A DNA stretch of 64,000 nucleotides, taken from Euborellia annulipes (taxonomy: Eukaryota; Arthropoda; Insecta; Dermaptera; Anisolabididae). The notes below the pieces were generated by a model, which was given only the letters and a program-made list of their open reading frames with translations, ran no database searches and was not told where the DNA came from. Every line of letters starts with the position of its first letter. Position 1 is the stretch's first letter. This document shows positions 46,166-56,480 of the stretch, in pieces. The stretch spans positions 186,001-250,000 of the forward strand of contig JAKCPI010005294.1 of NCBI GenBank assembly GCA_023213315.1. Reading direction: 5' to 3'. The position numbers were made by a program, and so were the translations under genes.

Positions 46166-47378
46166 TATTGATTTCAATAATTAAAATTTTTTTTTTAAAT
46201 TTTATAAAGAGTAAAGAATCTTGTTCTTTTTGAATATATTGTTAAGGCAACAATAATATTTATATGACAAAAAAAATTTTCTTTTTTTTTGTTTGAGGAA
46301 ATTTGTTTAAAATTATGTTCTAATTTTCTTTTTTTTTTTCATTTTTTTTCTTGATTTTGAAGTGGAAGGATTCGGAACTCTGAAAACACTATTTATATTA
46401 GTTATTGATAAAATCTCTCTATTATAATTAATAATTATTAATTTATCTTTTACTTTTCGATAAGATAATTCTCGTAGGCTTTGGTGGGTGTATGCTTTTG
46501 GTTACGTCATATGAAAATAAGTTTAAGAAGAGATATATAAATTTTATTTCATTGATGGGACCATTAAATATACTATATTTAAAAAGTAAAAATCAAGGTG
46601 TTTTATTAACACTAAAATTTTTATAATTTTTTGAAGAGATGAAAAAAAATTTTTTTTAATGCTCTATTAAATAAATTTAATGTTCCTTGCTATGTCTCTA
46701 TATTTGTTTTAAAATAGGGTGCATTAAAAAACCCTTTATTTTCAAATAGCCCTCATTTTTAACTGAAATTATAAGTATTATTAATTTTTAATGATTATGT
46801 GATTATGAGGCTTACTTTATATTTTTTATGGCCTTCTTCAATATTCACTTCCAGCTGCTTTAAGGAGATAATTAGCATTTAGATCATTGCATATTAAAAA
46901 TAATTCTCTTTAAGAAGCTTAGATAGCCTAAACAAACCTTTTGAGATTTTTTCTGACCATATGTTTTTTTTTTTACTTTTATTAAATACAGAAAGGTAAT
47001 GGGTAGTTTAAAAAAAAAAATTGTCAAGAGAAATTTTTTTTGTCTCAATGATCGACCTGAAAAAAAAAACCATTAATAGAAAATTATCATCTCTCTTGAG
47101 AATATCAAATATTTAATGAGTTATTATTGTTAGCTATTCATAATTTAAGCTTCTAAAATTTCCGTGTGGGTTGAACACATCACTTTCTCAATTTGTTTTT
47201 AAACCAATAAATCTTTTCTTTTTTCAAAGTGTCGCGCCTAATCCACGAAAGCATTAAGCAATAGATGAAATAATATTATTATTAATAAAAAATCATCATA
47301 TTCACATTATTAAAGATCATACTCTAATAGTAGGTGAGAAACTCTCTTTGTTAATTCGACTTCATTTATACTTTAATA

Positions 47379-47669
47379 AAATTTTAAAAACAATGACAAG
47401 ATTGTCTTCTGCTGGAGTATAAATTTATTTTATTTATTTACAGATAATATTTTCGAGGTCGTTTGCCCTCTTCATCATTTTATTAAATTACATACAATCT
47501 TTGACATGAAAACGTTCATTGTAAATCTATATTATTTATTCTTGAGAAAGATTGTAATTTATTAGACTGATGAAGAGAACAAACGTCCTCAAAACTAGTA
47601 TCTGTAAATAAATAAAATTAATTTATATTCCAGCAAAGACAATCTTTTCATTGTTTTTAAAATTTCACT
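47379..47669. repeat. Inverted repeat with hammerhead-like CTGATGA
   Basis: Arms of about 100 bases (47379-47481 and 47563-47669) pair with moderate divergence. The right arm carries CTGATGAAGAG followed by CAAACGTC where a hammerhead would have GAAAC and GTC, so it appears decayed. Confidence 0.6.
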
Positions 47670-47738
47670 TAAAAAAATTCTGTTAACCTCTGCAAATAGA
47701 AACTTTCAAATTATACTTTAATAGCAAATTTATTAATA

Positions 47739-48359
47739 GGTATAACTCGCTTAACGAGCACGTTTTGCATAACGAGTACGCAGATTTGGCCAAAATAAAA
47801 AAGTCTGTCCATTTAGTTTATAATATGGCTTTTATATTTAATATTTTTTGACTTTTAGAGATTACAATTCACAAAAAAAAAAATTAATTATTAATAGAAA
47901 TTGAATGTAATTATATTTAAGAGTTTTTATTAAAAACTATCAAATTTTCCATTATTAATAATTAATTAAATAATAGGAACACGTTGAAATAAAGTCTATA
48001 TTCGAAAAATATCGTCCTTCTGGTTCCAGTAGCATCTTACTTGTTAGTGTCGCTTGTGATCCCTCTTTTTCTCAAACTTGTGTTATATTGTGTTATATGT
48101 ACATGAATAAAAATGAATTGAATTAATTATTAGGAAGATAATCAGGAAATCGATTTGTAATTTTTTGTGAGAAAAGTTTATTAAACCCTTGCAAAAATGT
48201 CCCCGAAGAAAAAGCCTCAAGAAAGCAGCCATAAGTGAGTAATATTTCGACATGCAACGCATTATACATTAATTTAAAAATTGTTTTGCATAACGAGTGT
48301 TTCGCTTTACGAGTTTGATTCTGGAACGAATTGAACTCGTTAAGCGAGGTTCCGCTGTA
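47739..48359 (+). mobile_element. pogo/Tigger-like deletion derivative
   Basis: Left end has AACTCGCTTAACGAGC, right end GCTCGTTAAGCGAGGTTCCGCTGTA-like sequence in inverse, the typical CAGTGGAACCTCGCTTAACGA terminus of pogo/Tigger elements. TAACGAGT subterminal motifs recur. Inside, a short frame from 48197 begins MSPKKK, as Tigger-type transposases do, and stops after 13 codons. Confidence 0.75.
48197..48238 (+). pseudogene. N-terminal remnant of a Tigger-like transposase
   Basis: Thirteen codons reading MSPKKKPQESSHK then TGA. Jerky/pogo/Tigger transposases commonly start with a short M-x-P-K/R-K/R-K leader ahead of the CENP-B-type DNA-binding domain. The rest of the gene is gone from this element. 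A chance open frame cannot be excluded, but the position within a Tigger-ended element favours a remnant. Confidence 0.5.
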
Positions 48360-49245
48360 TTTTTATTCTTAAATTGTAATAATTCTTTTATTATCAAGAA
48401 ATAATTGATAAATTTTCCAATAAAAAAGCGAGTAAACGATCGTGCGGATTCTAAATAAATTTATTAGCATAAACAAGTATACGTATAGGCCTATAAAAAA
48501 TAAACAATTTACTATTATATAATTATTAGAAAATTTATTTTTCTATTGACTCTAAAGGCGTCTTTTGCCCCTCCATTTTTTTCGATACCCTCTTTCCCTG
48601 GCCGCTATATAGGCCTATATATTTAAATTTCAAATTCAAAATTTAAACTCGTTTACAACTGTGTAAAATTTAAATTGTATTTTTGTTATAAAAATATTTT
48701 ATTCATATATTTATGATTTTTATATTTAAAACATCTTAACGGTACTTAATAAAAATAAAAAAGTAAAATAATATCTTGAAATTATTTTCACATTCACCTG
48801 CAAAAGAATCGCTGTTTTGAATATAAAATCATAAAAAAATAACTCATAAATTATTAAAAAATTCGCTTAGAATTAAAATATAATTAATATTCTTTTTTTT
48901 TTCAATATATTATTGAACTTATCGATCGTGAAAATAATGAATTTAAATATTTTTTTTTAAAGTGGCTTAATAGCCTTTTCATTGTTCTCCGATTCAATCA
49001 TGTTTTGTATTGATCCAAATAACTAGATATGTTCCATTAAAATTATTTTCTGTTCATGTTAGAAAAATTAAATTAATAAATTGAGTTGGAAATTTCATTT
49101 CAAAGAGTATTTTCATATTAATTCAAATTTTTTTTTATTTCATAATATGAATCATCCAAAAATTGATTGCCCTTTGATTAATATGATGCATCTTCCAAAA
49201 CATTGATAATCATTATATTTTAAAATATTTATTTATATTACCTTC

Positions 49246-49645
49246 GGCAAAAGAAAGCTGTGTACTGTGCTGTCACACCAGATTTTTATATCGATATATA
49301 TTTAGTTTCCCATAGCCCCTTGTTTCAAACTGACCCTTTGCGATTCATAAGTAAAAAGTAAAAAAGTCAATTAATTCAAAATTTCCATAGGCTCTGTGTA
49401 TTTTAAACGTTGGCTGCTTGAAATAAACTATGGTTATTTTGCAAAATTTTAATCTCATATTAGGTTATTTTCTACACAATAGAGAATCCTAAATAAAAAC
49501 AAAATTTCATAAGAATTGGAAAAAAAATTTTAAATGTAAAAACTTCCAAATGGAACCGACCCCCTTTTGAATCGAAATTTACATGCAAATCCCCTAGAGA
49601 TTTAACTTTGGCTCTATGGGAGGAAGAGCCGGAAAACGAATCTGA
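49246..49645 (-). mobile_element. R1 family element, 3' half
   Basis: Minus-strand copy with the CACACCAGATTTTT end and the long 3' section seen at 22975-23230 (CTATGGTTATTTT..., CCCCTTTTGAATCG...). The 5' half is absent. Confidence 0.7.
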
Positions 49646-49985
49646 AATACTACATCAATAAAGTGTACTTCAACCAATTTTCACGAGAAAATTTACTAAT
49701 ATACTTTTCAAAGAGTATCAAAAAAATATTTGTTTTATAAACATAGAATATAGTTGAAATTTTAAAATTTGTTATTAAATTTGGTTGCGTCTCAGAAGCA
49801 AGTGATTGAATTTCTGATTTGTTGTGTAGTCAAGAGAGAGAGCCGGCCATTCATCACCATTTGGCTGCTTTAATTGAGCTGGGGCTTCCATTTCATATTC
49901 GTACCGGTTTTGGTCACGATTTCCGGCGGTCGTTATACTCTTCGGCTCGGTTCCTCTGCAGGATGCCTTCTTTAAAGCTCGCTGA

Positions 49986-50022
49986 TGATTGATTTTGCCG
50001 CGAGAAACTCGGATTGATTAAT
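49986..50022. promoter_or_regulatory. Cluster of PBC/Hox-type sites in a GC-richer island
   Basis: TGATTGAT (49986-49993) and TGATTAAT (50015-50022) are Extradenticle/Hox-like sites lying 21 bases apart in a non-repetitive island (about 49795-50160). Limb and eye enhancers of dac are known to use homeodomain inputs; activity here is inferred. Confidence 0.3.
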
Positions 50023-50162
50023 GATCGTTCACTCAAAGGGGAAAACAACAGGCCACAAGAACAATGAATCTCCAACAATAATTGTGCAAGAACTTGCCTT
50101 CTGGCCTCCAACTTTGCTCAGTTTGTAATTAAACTAAAGCATCAAGTCACCATTAAGAAGCC

Positions 50163-50201
50163 GTTCGTTCGTTCGTTCGTTCGTTGCTTGCTTGCTTGCT
50201 T
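50163..50201. repeat. GTTC/GCTT tetranucleotide repeat
   Basis: Five to six GTTC units followed by four GCTT units. Confidence 0.93.
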
Positions 50202-50858
50202 TTTATATCCGTTCTTTATTTAATATAAGATTGTCAACAAATTAATGTCGTTTTTTAATCGTTTAATAAGGTTTGAAGTTTATTTTCTGCTTTATGCACC
50301 TCATCAAATTGTTGATTGACAACAAATTCAGTTTTCGAAAAAAAAAAAACGATCAGTGAAGGGGTAATTAATTTTTTTTCACAATTCAATAAAGATTAAA
50401 GATTTCATTTAAGAAGTTAAATAAATCCCTCACTTTAGATAAAGCTAGTTTTTTTACTTTTTTATGTTAGAAAATTTTTAGTCGATTCAGCAAAAGAATT
50501 TTTTAATTGAAAAAGATGAAAATTTTCTTTTAATGATTCCCCCCTCTCTCTTTCTCCCGATGAAAATAATCTTATCATTTTTGAAATTCATATAATAAAA
50601 AAAACTAAGCCTTTTGTTCTTTGAATTCTTATCATTATCGCGTTCCTTTCACATCGTTTTTAGTATATAATTAATCTTTATTTTTATTCAACTTCTCTGA
50701 AAATAAAGAATTTTTTAAAATTAAAGAGAGTAATGTTCATATTTTATATTAAGCAACCAGGAATGTGTGATATTTTTTAAATCTAAATCAGAATTCAGCA
50801 ATGAGAATCCAAATATAATGGAAAAATAAATTAAAATAAACATAAGCATACACATTTT

Positions 50859-50946
50859 TACTTTCTCTTACCTAGACGTATATATTATATAGGGCCGAAG
50901 GGTAAGAGAAAGTTGTTTCCAATGCGACCAGTCACACCAGATTTTT
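50859..50946 (+). mobile_element. R1 minimal derivative, both ends joined
   Basis: Only 88 bases: TACTTTCTCTTACC at the start, a short AT centre, GGGTAAGAGAAAGTTG, and TCACACCAGATTTTT at the end. The whole body is deleted. Confidence 0.72.
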
Positions 50947-51516
50947 CTTTAAAATAATTGAAAGGAAACCTTAAATTTATTTTTGTATCTTTAAAATTTC
51001 GATATTTGAACGGCTAAGTGGTGCAATTGCCTGAGTCCGCTGGCATCGCGTTCCCAGCACCTGATCTATATCATCTTAGTTTTTTTTGGAATGGATTTAT
51101 AGACCAGAACTGCCGGGGATGAAAGTTTATATATTTCTGAGCAATCCTAATGATGTAGGATTTTTATAATGAAATTTGACATAGCAAGTTTGAAAGTAAT
51201 GCCCAGACACCATCCAAAGAAGTTGAAATTAAAGAGTCACGGAACTAAAGACTGAGTTCCATAATATTTTTAATATCCAAAGAACACCCAACCCAAACCC
51301 TACTCCAGTCTTTGAATAAAAGCCTATTTTTTCTTTTTCTGCATTTCTATTTTATTAAATATCTTTATTAATAGCCTAAAGAAAGTCGTGGCGTGGGCCC
51401 AAGCTCGCTCGATGAATACTGCTTTTAATTATTTAAATTTCTCCAATAAAAATCCGTCTTTTTCGTTGAGTTAAATGAAAAAGTCCTGAACGTTGCTGTT
51501 GGTTTTTGTGTTCTAG

Positions 51517-51569
51517 AATCGAGGGCTGGTTACTACAAAAACTCAGTCCTGTTCACATCGGCCACCTAG
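51517..51569 (+). CDS. dac: Dachshund, canonical terminal exon with conserved tail
   Basis: After the strong acceptor ggtttttgtgttctag the frame reads ESRAGYYKNSVLFTSAT and stops at TAG (51567-51569). The core YYKNSVLF aligns with YLKTTVMY at the extreme C-terminus of vertebrate DACH1, with the same spacing to the coiled coil's end of the protein, so this looks like the ancestral tail. The exon is only 53 bases and is joined in phase 1 to the preceding exon. With the three internal exons it gives 174 residues of C-terminal dac sequence in this window. Function of the tail is not established here; its conservation suggests a short binding motif (inference). The alternative last exon at 53944 would replace it. 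Confidence 0.85.
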
Positions 51570-51935
51570 TTGCATCGAGGCTGACACCCAAATGACATCA
51601 GTAACCCCTCCTCAAGGCAAGGTTGGCAAAGATCTCAACTTCAAATGACACACAGACTCTCCAGGAGGGGCTTTCAAACTAAAGAACCTTTTTCATAAAA
51701 AAAAATAAATACAAAAAACATTCAACATCCTCCTGGAACTTTTAGTGTACAATATACCCCCCCCCCCCAAAAAAAATAAATAAATAAATAAATAACTTTA
51801 CAAGTGTTCGCAACAAAAATCTGCAGACAAACTGGTTTCTCGGTGTTCAGTGTCTATAGATGTCAATTTGTATTTTATATAGCTATGGTAATTATTTACA
51901 GACTTAAAAAGCTTATTGACAAGAGTATTGTTGAC

Positions 51936-51954
51936 ATATATATACATACATATT

Positions 51955-52009
<55 letters not shown>
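51936..52009. repeat. AT/TA microsatellite in the probable 3' UTR
   Basis: A long TA run with few interruptions. Confidence 0.93.
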
Positions 52010-52217
52010 TCATTTCTGATACGTGTTGAAAAAGTAGTAAGTTATTGATTATATGATTATTATTATTAACATTATTATTATTATGAATTTTATTATCAAT
52101 TATATAAACAAAATCATATGTACAATATATATATAACATTTATAATATATATATATGATGCAAATTAAATACAATTAAAAGTCATCATAAGAAGACTGTC
52201 TTGTATTATATAGAGCC

Positions 52218-52223
52218 AATAAA
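52218..52223 (+). terminator. Candidate poly(A) signal of the canonical dac transcript
   Basis: AATAAA about 650 bases after the TAG of the canonical last exon, followed within 20 bases by a T-rich stretch (acttttttct). Several other AATAAA hexamers occur by chance in this AT-rich DNA, so this is a candidate only. Confidence 0.35.
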
Positions 52224-52523
52224 CCTTTTAACTTTTTTCTATTAGAAAAAATTATGTAAAATTTAAGAATTTGCTCTAGGCAATGCTAAATAAAGATGTT
52301 TCATTCTAATTAAATTCTCTAGACTAAAAACATATCAAACAAAGCACATTTTTTTAGTTGAAAATTGCAATTCAATTGAAATAATAATTTCAAAAAAATA
52401 AAAAAAAGCGTGTATATTGATTATTATATTATAATTAGAACCTTTTCAAAGGGACTTCTTGAGTTACTGATAAGAGACAAAAAAAACATGTGTTAAAGAA
52501 TTAGTTGATTAGAGAAACATCTA

Positions 52524-52531
52524 TGTAGATA
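52524..52531 (+). promoter_or_regulatory. Pumilio-type site in the probable 3' UTR
   Basis: TGTAGATA matches the TGTANATA consensus bound by Pumilio proteins. It lies within the probable 3' UTR on the sense strand. A chance match is quite possible in sequence of this composition. Confidence 0.25.
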
Positions 52532-52811
52532 CATGATTGCAAATATATTATATAATTCTATTTATCTTTATCTATATATCTAGTAACAATATTTATTATT
52601 GTTCTAGATTTATAGATAAATCGACATGGATTTTCGTCTATGTTGATTCTATCATTCATTTGTACAAAATAATACATCAAAGCAACTCCTTTAAAGGATG
52701 AGGATGTAGCGGGTTGTGTGAATGAGATGGAGATGTGTCTGTACGTACTTGTGAATGTGTAGGCCTATGTATATTAGTATTAAAGATAAATTAAACGAAT
52801 AGGCAAAGAGC

Positions 52812-52812
52812 G

Positions 52813-52846
<34 letters not shown>
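52812..52846. repeat. GA microsatellite in the probable 3' UTR
   Basis: About 16 GA units. Confidence 0.93.
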
Positions 52847-52851
<5 letters not shown>

Positions 52852-53943
52852 CGTGTGAATGTGTGACTGTGGGATCTCCTTGTGTGAAAGTAAGTGTAGA
52901 ACATGAGGTGCGATGTCGGGTGGCCAGAAGACCTCCGTGGTCTGCCACAAAAGCCTCCGCCCACCCCTGAGGGCCCCCTATATAATAATGTATTATAGAA
53001 ATATATTCAAAGAGAATGAACGATCCAGCTGGAATACAAGTTGGCTTTTGTTAATGTTTTATCAAATATTTGAAAAATAAAAAAAAATAAATAAATAAAA
53101 GGGAGAATTAGAAAATTTCACTGTGAATATTTTCTCGCTTATTATATAAATACTTGTTAATAATTATTAATACAATAATACACACAACTATAAAGTAAAA
53201 AAAAATATTTGTACTTGTGTTAGATATTTCATAACTACTTCATAAAGCTTTTGAAATGTAATTGAAAAAAAAATTACATCCCTGTAAAATAGATACTATT
53301 GTAGAAACTAATACTTTTAAGTGTCCTAAGTCTCCCTAGTCCCAAATTTTTGTAGGGCGCTAAAAATCACCAAGTTTCCATGAATAAATAATTTTTTACC
53401 TTTAATACACCGATGTACGAATTTTTTCATATTTTTTTTTCTTTTTTGATGTCTTCCTTTTTGCGAATTTTTCAGTATACGAAGTTGGTTCATTCAGACA
53501 ATCAAATTGCATTGGTAATTTAACAGTTTTCGGCAAAATAAATAAATAATAAGCGCCCTTCGGATCCCAAATTCAAACATTTTTTACATGCATGTAATGG
53601 TGTGTCCTAGATGAAATTATTTAAAAGAATATTTTTATTTATGTAAAATTGTGTGGTATAATATACATAAATACATTTATATGTTCAATATATAAATGTA
53701 GGTATGTATGGTATACATTATCTATAAATAAAGAGTAAGTTTAAGTACTTGAAATTCGAATATGGAAAGATTTCTGTACAGTATTAAAGTCTTATTCTTA
53801 AAATATTAGACTATGATTGTGATTGTTTTATTTTATTGTTAAGTAAATATCTATATTATTATCTAGGCTGAAATATTAAAAGTCATTCATTTAAGGGTTT
53901 CAGATCAAATTTGCATTTTTTCAGCTGATTTGTTTATTGTTAG

Positions 53944-54020
53944 ATTTCGTGGCCTGGCAACAGGAGAGAACCAAACTTGACCGGAAGATTCAGAGTGGCT
54001 CTCAGTCATTAAATAATTAA
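53944..54020 (+). CDS. dac: Possible alternative last exon of Dachshund
   Basis: A strong acceptor (tgtttattgttag with a CTGAT branch-like site) is followed by an open frame in the correct phase. After the G of the preceding exon it reads DFVAWQQERTKLDRKIQ then SGSQSLNN and a TAA. The segment is more GC-rich than its flanks and is charged, Gln-rich and helix-like, in keeping with the coiled-coil context. It differs wholly from the YYKNSVLF tail. An AATAAA lies 113 bases after the stop, followed by a GT-rich element, so a complete short terminal exon is present. It would yield 182 residues of dac sequence in this window. It could instead be 3' UTR sequence that happens to be open; only transcripts can decide. 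Confidence 0.5.
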
Positions 54021-54132
54021 ATATTTTATATATAAAAATATGTTTATTTATATAGTTTTTGTGCCATCTGTTTGATCTAAAACCCTAAAACGCTTTTTAA
54101 CAGGTACATTTTGTATTAGTAAAATATTTATA

Positions 54133-54175
54133 AATAAAATATATATATATATTATGTGTGCCTTGTAGTCTAATT
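54133..54175 (+). terminator. Poly(A) signal with GT-rich downstream element
   Basis: AATAAA at 54133-54138 is followed after about 15 bases by attatgtgtgccttgtag, a GT-rich downstream element of the expected kind and spacing. It would end either a transcript using the alternative last exon at 53944 or the long form of the canonical 3' UTR. Confidence 0.6.
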
Positions 54176-54389
54176 TACAATAACACTAGTAAAATTAATC
54201 ATTATAATTAGGCTATAATTATTACAAATCCCTAATTCCGTCCCAAAAAAAAAAGAAAATTTTTTACTTAAAAATTAACTTGATAATATTATAAATTCTT
54301 TAAGATGTTTAATTTATTAGTATAATAAAAGTTGGAGAATTCATTAGATTAAGAGATAATATTTGGGTATTTTATTAGTCCGTATGTGG

Positions 54390-54416
54390 GTTGGTGGTGG
54401 TGGTGGTGGGGGTGGG
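54390..54416. repeat. GGT repeat
   Basis: Six GGT/TGG units with a G-rich end. Confidence 0.85.
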
Positions 54417-54483
54417 GCCCTGGGGCGCCTGCAACTTTACAACTGAAAACATGAATCATAATGTCCAGGCTGATAAGAGAACT

Positions 54484-54510
54484 TGCGTGCTGCGTGCTGC
54501 GTGCTGCGTG
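54484..54510. repeat. GCGTGCT heptamer repeat
   Basis: About four tandem GCGTGCT units. Confidence 0.9.
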
Positions 54511-54690
54511 AGCTGCATTTGCATTCGTTGCTCTCTCAGGTAACGACAGCTTAAGGGGAAAATAGACCTCAAGAATTGTTATCTGAATCAACTATACTCA
54601 ACATGGCAGCTCGTGGGATATTAACATTTATTCATTAACTCGAGTCAGTTTCTATTCCATGCTTTTTTTTCTCTCGAGCTATTTGTTATG

Positions 54691-54721
54691 CCCCGCCCAG
54701 TTCCGGTAGCCGGTGTCCAAT
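54691..54721. promoter_or_regulatory. GC box and CCAAT box downstream of dac
   Basis: CCCCGCCC (54691-54698) and CCAATCAG starting 54717 are spaced as in promoters. No gene is recognised on either side, so this is a possible enhancer, non-coding RNA promoter or chance. Confidence 0.3.
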
Positions 54722-56150
54722 CAGTACTAAGCCACAAATCTATGATAATAATTAAGAGAGGGCACGCCCCAGGGCGTCCTGCAGGCCAGACGGGTTGATT
54801 CAAATCGCGGTCCCTTCAACCTCTTGGAGATCAAGACCTCCGGATCAGATGTCGTTTCTTTCTCCTTGAACTCGCGGTTCATCAACTCAATTAAATTTTC
54901 ACTACCAATCATCATATATCAAATAATTAGAGTGTCGCCTCCAGACGAAAGATATTATACCATTTAAGCGCAATTATCCCAATGTTCCAATTTTCCATCA
55001 TCATGAATTAACAAATATTTTAATGAGTCCAATCCACGGACAATAAATTTCAAAAATGGGACGTCGAAATTGAGCGGAACAATTTTCTAAAAAAAGGTAC
55101 ACTTATAATTGGAAATGAAATTGGTTCTCTTTTAGGGTGAACCAACCTCGGTTTAATATTTTCAACTAATGTTCTTTCGGCCTAGCAAAAAAAAAAAAAA
55201 AAAAAAAAACGAGATTAAATTCCAAAGGCAGACGGTTCTGACTTTTATTGTATTTGAATGCAAATTTCTCTTTAATCTCGTATTCGACATTTCAATATTT
55301 TAAATGAAAAAGAAATTATGGGTTCGGATAAACATAAGAAAAGCTAATGTCTGTTTTTAAGATATTTGAATTAAAAAATCCTTATATTAGAATAAAACAA
55401 GAACGAACAATACGTTATTTTTTTACGATCTGAATTATTAAATCCAATACTATACTATTATATACACGAATTAATTTGGTTATGTAAATAAATTATAAAC
55501 CTTTTAAAATGAGATTCATTTTAATAAATGATCGCCAGAAGAGCCGAAACACTTTCGAGATGTAAATCACCGTCAACAAAATTCTCATTGATAATTCTTG
55601 AGGTGCTCATGATCAGCCCAACTGTCATTCATTGATATTTATTGCTCTGCCGAATTTGCATAAAAATGAACACAAAGCATCAGGAGGGGAGGAACGCGAA
55701 ATTATTGCTTTTGACAGATTTAATCTAAAAATTTGAGTGGTACGGCAACAGAGAAATTAAATCAGCACCGAATGGGAAAAGTTAGAAATTCGTATGAAAA
55801 GGAGGAGGAAGAAAGAAAAAAAAACAAGATGTTTTTATCAGAAAAGAAAATTGTCATTCCCAAAAGAATTTTTAAATTCAAGTGGGTGAAATGTGATTAA
55901 ATTATTTTCCCCGAGACAGATTATGCAATTATGCTAATAGACGCTTAAATAAATTTTCACAAATTCTAAAGATATTTTTTACTAAATACTGAATAGCATT
56001 TTATTAGATTTTTTTTATCATTTACAATTTTCTTCTCTGATTTAAGAAACAAAAGAGATAAATTATTAATTAACATGAGTCCGGTGTCGAAACGCATTGA
56101 AGTGGTGAAAATGCGGAAGGTCAAATATTAATTACAAAATATTAACTTGC

Positions 56151-56346
56151 TAGAGCCTTGTTTGAAAAGGATGGAATCTTTTCAATCAACGCTCAAATAG
56201 ACTGTTCATTAGCCAGTCAATATATCGTTTAAGGTAGCAAGTTTGCGAGATATGTTTGGGCAAAATTGCACCCTCTGGATTCGAACCAGGGGGTGCAATT
56301 TTGCCCAATCTTAAGCCCAAACATATCTCGCAAACTTGCTATCTTA
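56151..56346 (+). mobile_element. tRNA-like inverted-repeat element (family E), short copy
   Basis: A unique head (GAGCCTTGTTTGAAAAGG through GTTCATTAGCCAGTCAATA) leads into a palindrome, left arm from about 56230 with GGTAGCAAGTTTGCGAGAT, right arm ending near 56346 with ATCTCGCAAACTTGCTATC. A T-arm-like CTGGATTCGAACCAG sits at the centre. The rest of the tRNA-like part present in the next copy is missing here. Confidence 0.65.
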
Positions 56347-56480
56347 ATTAATTACAAAAGTCAAATAAAAATCCTAATTTTTTTTAGAAAAAGTGTAGCC
56401 ACTTGGCTGTTAATATATTTACAGGTGTTTATGTCTGAAGGCTAAAATATGGTAAGTTTATAGAAAAAAATTTTGCTAAA

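Larger units (their letters stand above)
40161..51516 (+). other. dac: dac intron before the canonical last exon
   Basis: An intron of 11.4 kb with donor GTGAGT and acceptor gtgttctag. It holds the R1 copy with a nested 1.2-kb insertion (41352-43244) inside a TTCGGT-rich repeat, a hAT-like element with a nearby SINE (44495-44971), a GC-rich promoter-like block (45282-45360), a 450-base dispersed repeat (45710-46165), a palindrome (47379-47669), a pogo/Tigger remnant (47739-48359) and R1 copies at 49246-49645 and 50859-50946. The intervals 43390-44490, 46170-47370, 48360-49240 and 50200-50850 are AT-rich with nothing recognised. Confidence 0.8.
51570..53943 (+). other. dac: Probable dac 3' UTR after the canonical stop
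   Basis: Sequence directly after the TAG is moderately complex to about 51690, then AT-rich, with no further open frame. Poly(A)-signal hexamers AATAAA occur near 51706 and at 52218-52223, the latter followed by a T-rich stretch. A longer transcript could continue to the AATAAA at 54133. A TGTAGATA at 52524-52531 fits the Pumilio-site consensus. AT (51936-52009) and GA (52812-52846) microsatellites lie inside. The exact 3' end cannot be fixed from sequence alone. Confidence 0.55.

Noticed and set aside
51013..51070. tRNA-like sequence on the plus strand
   Set aside because: Only an A-box-like stretch is seen; the B box is poor and the stems do not form.
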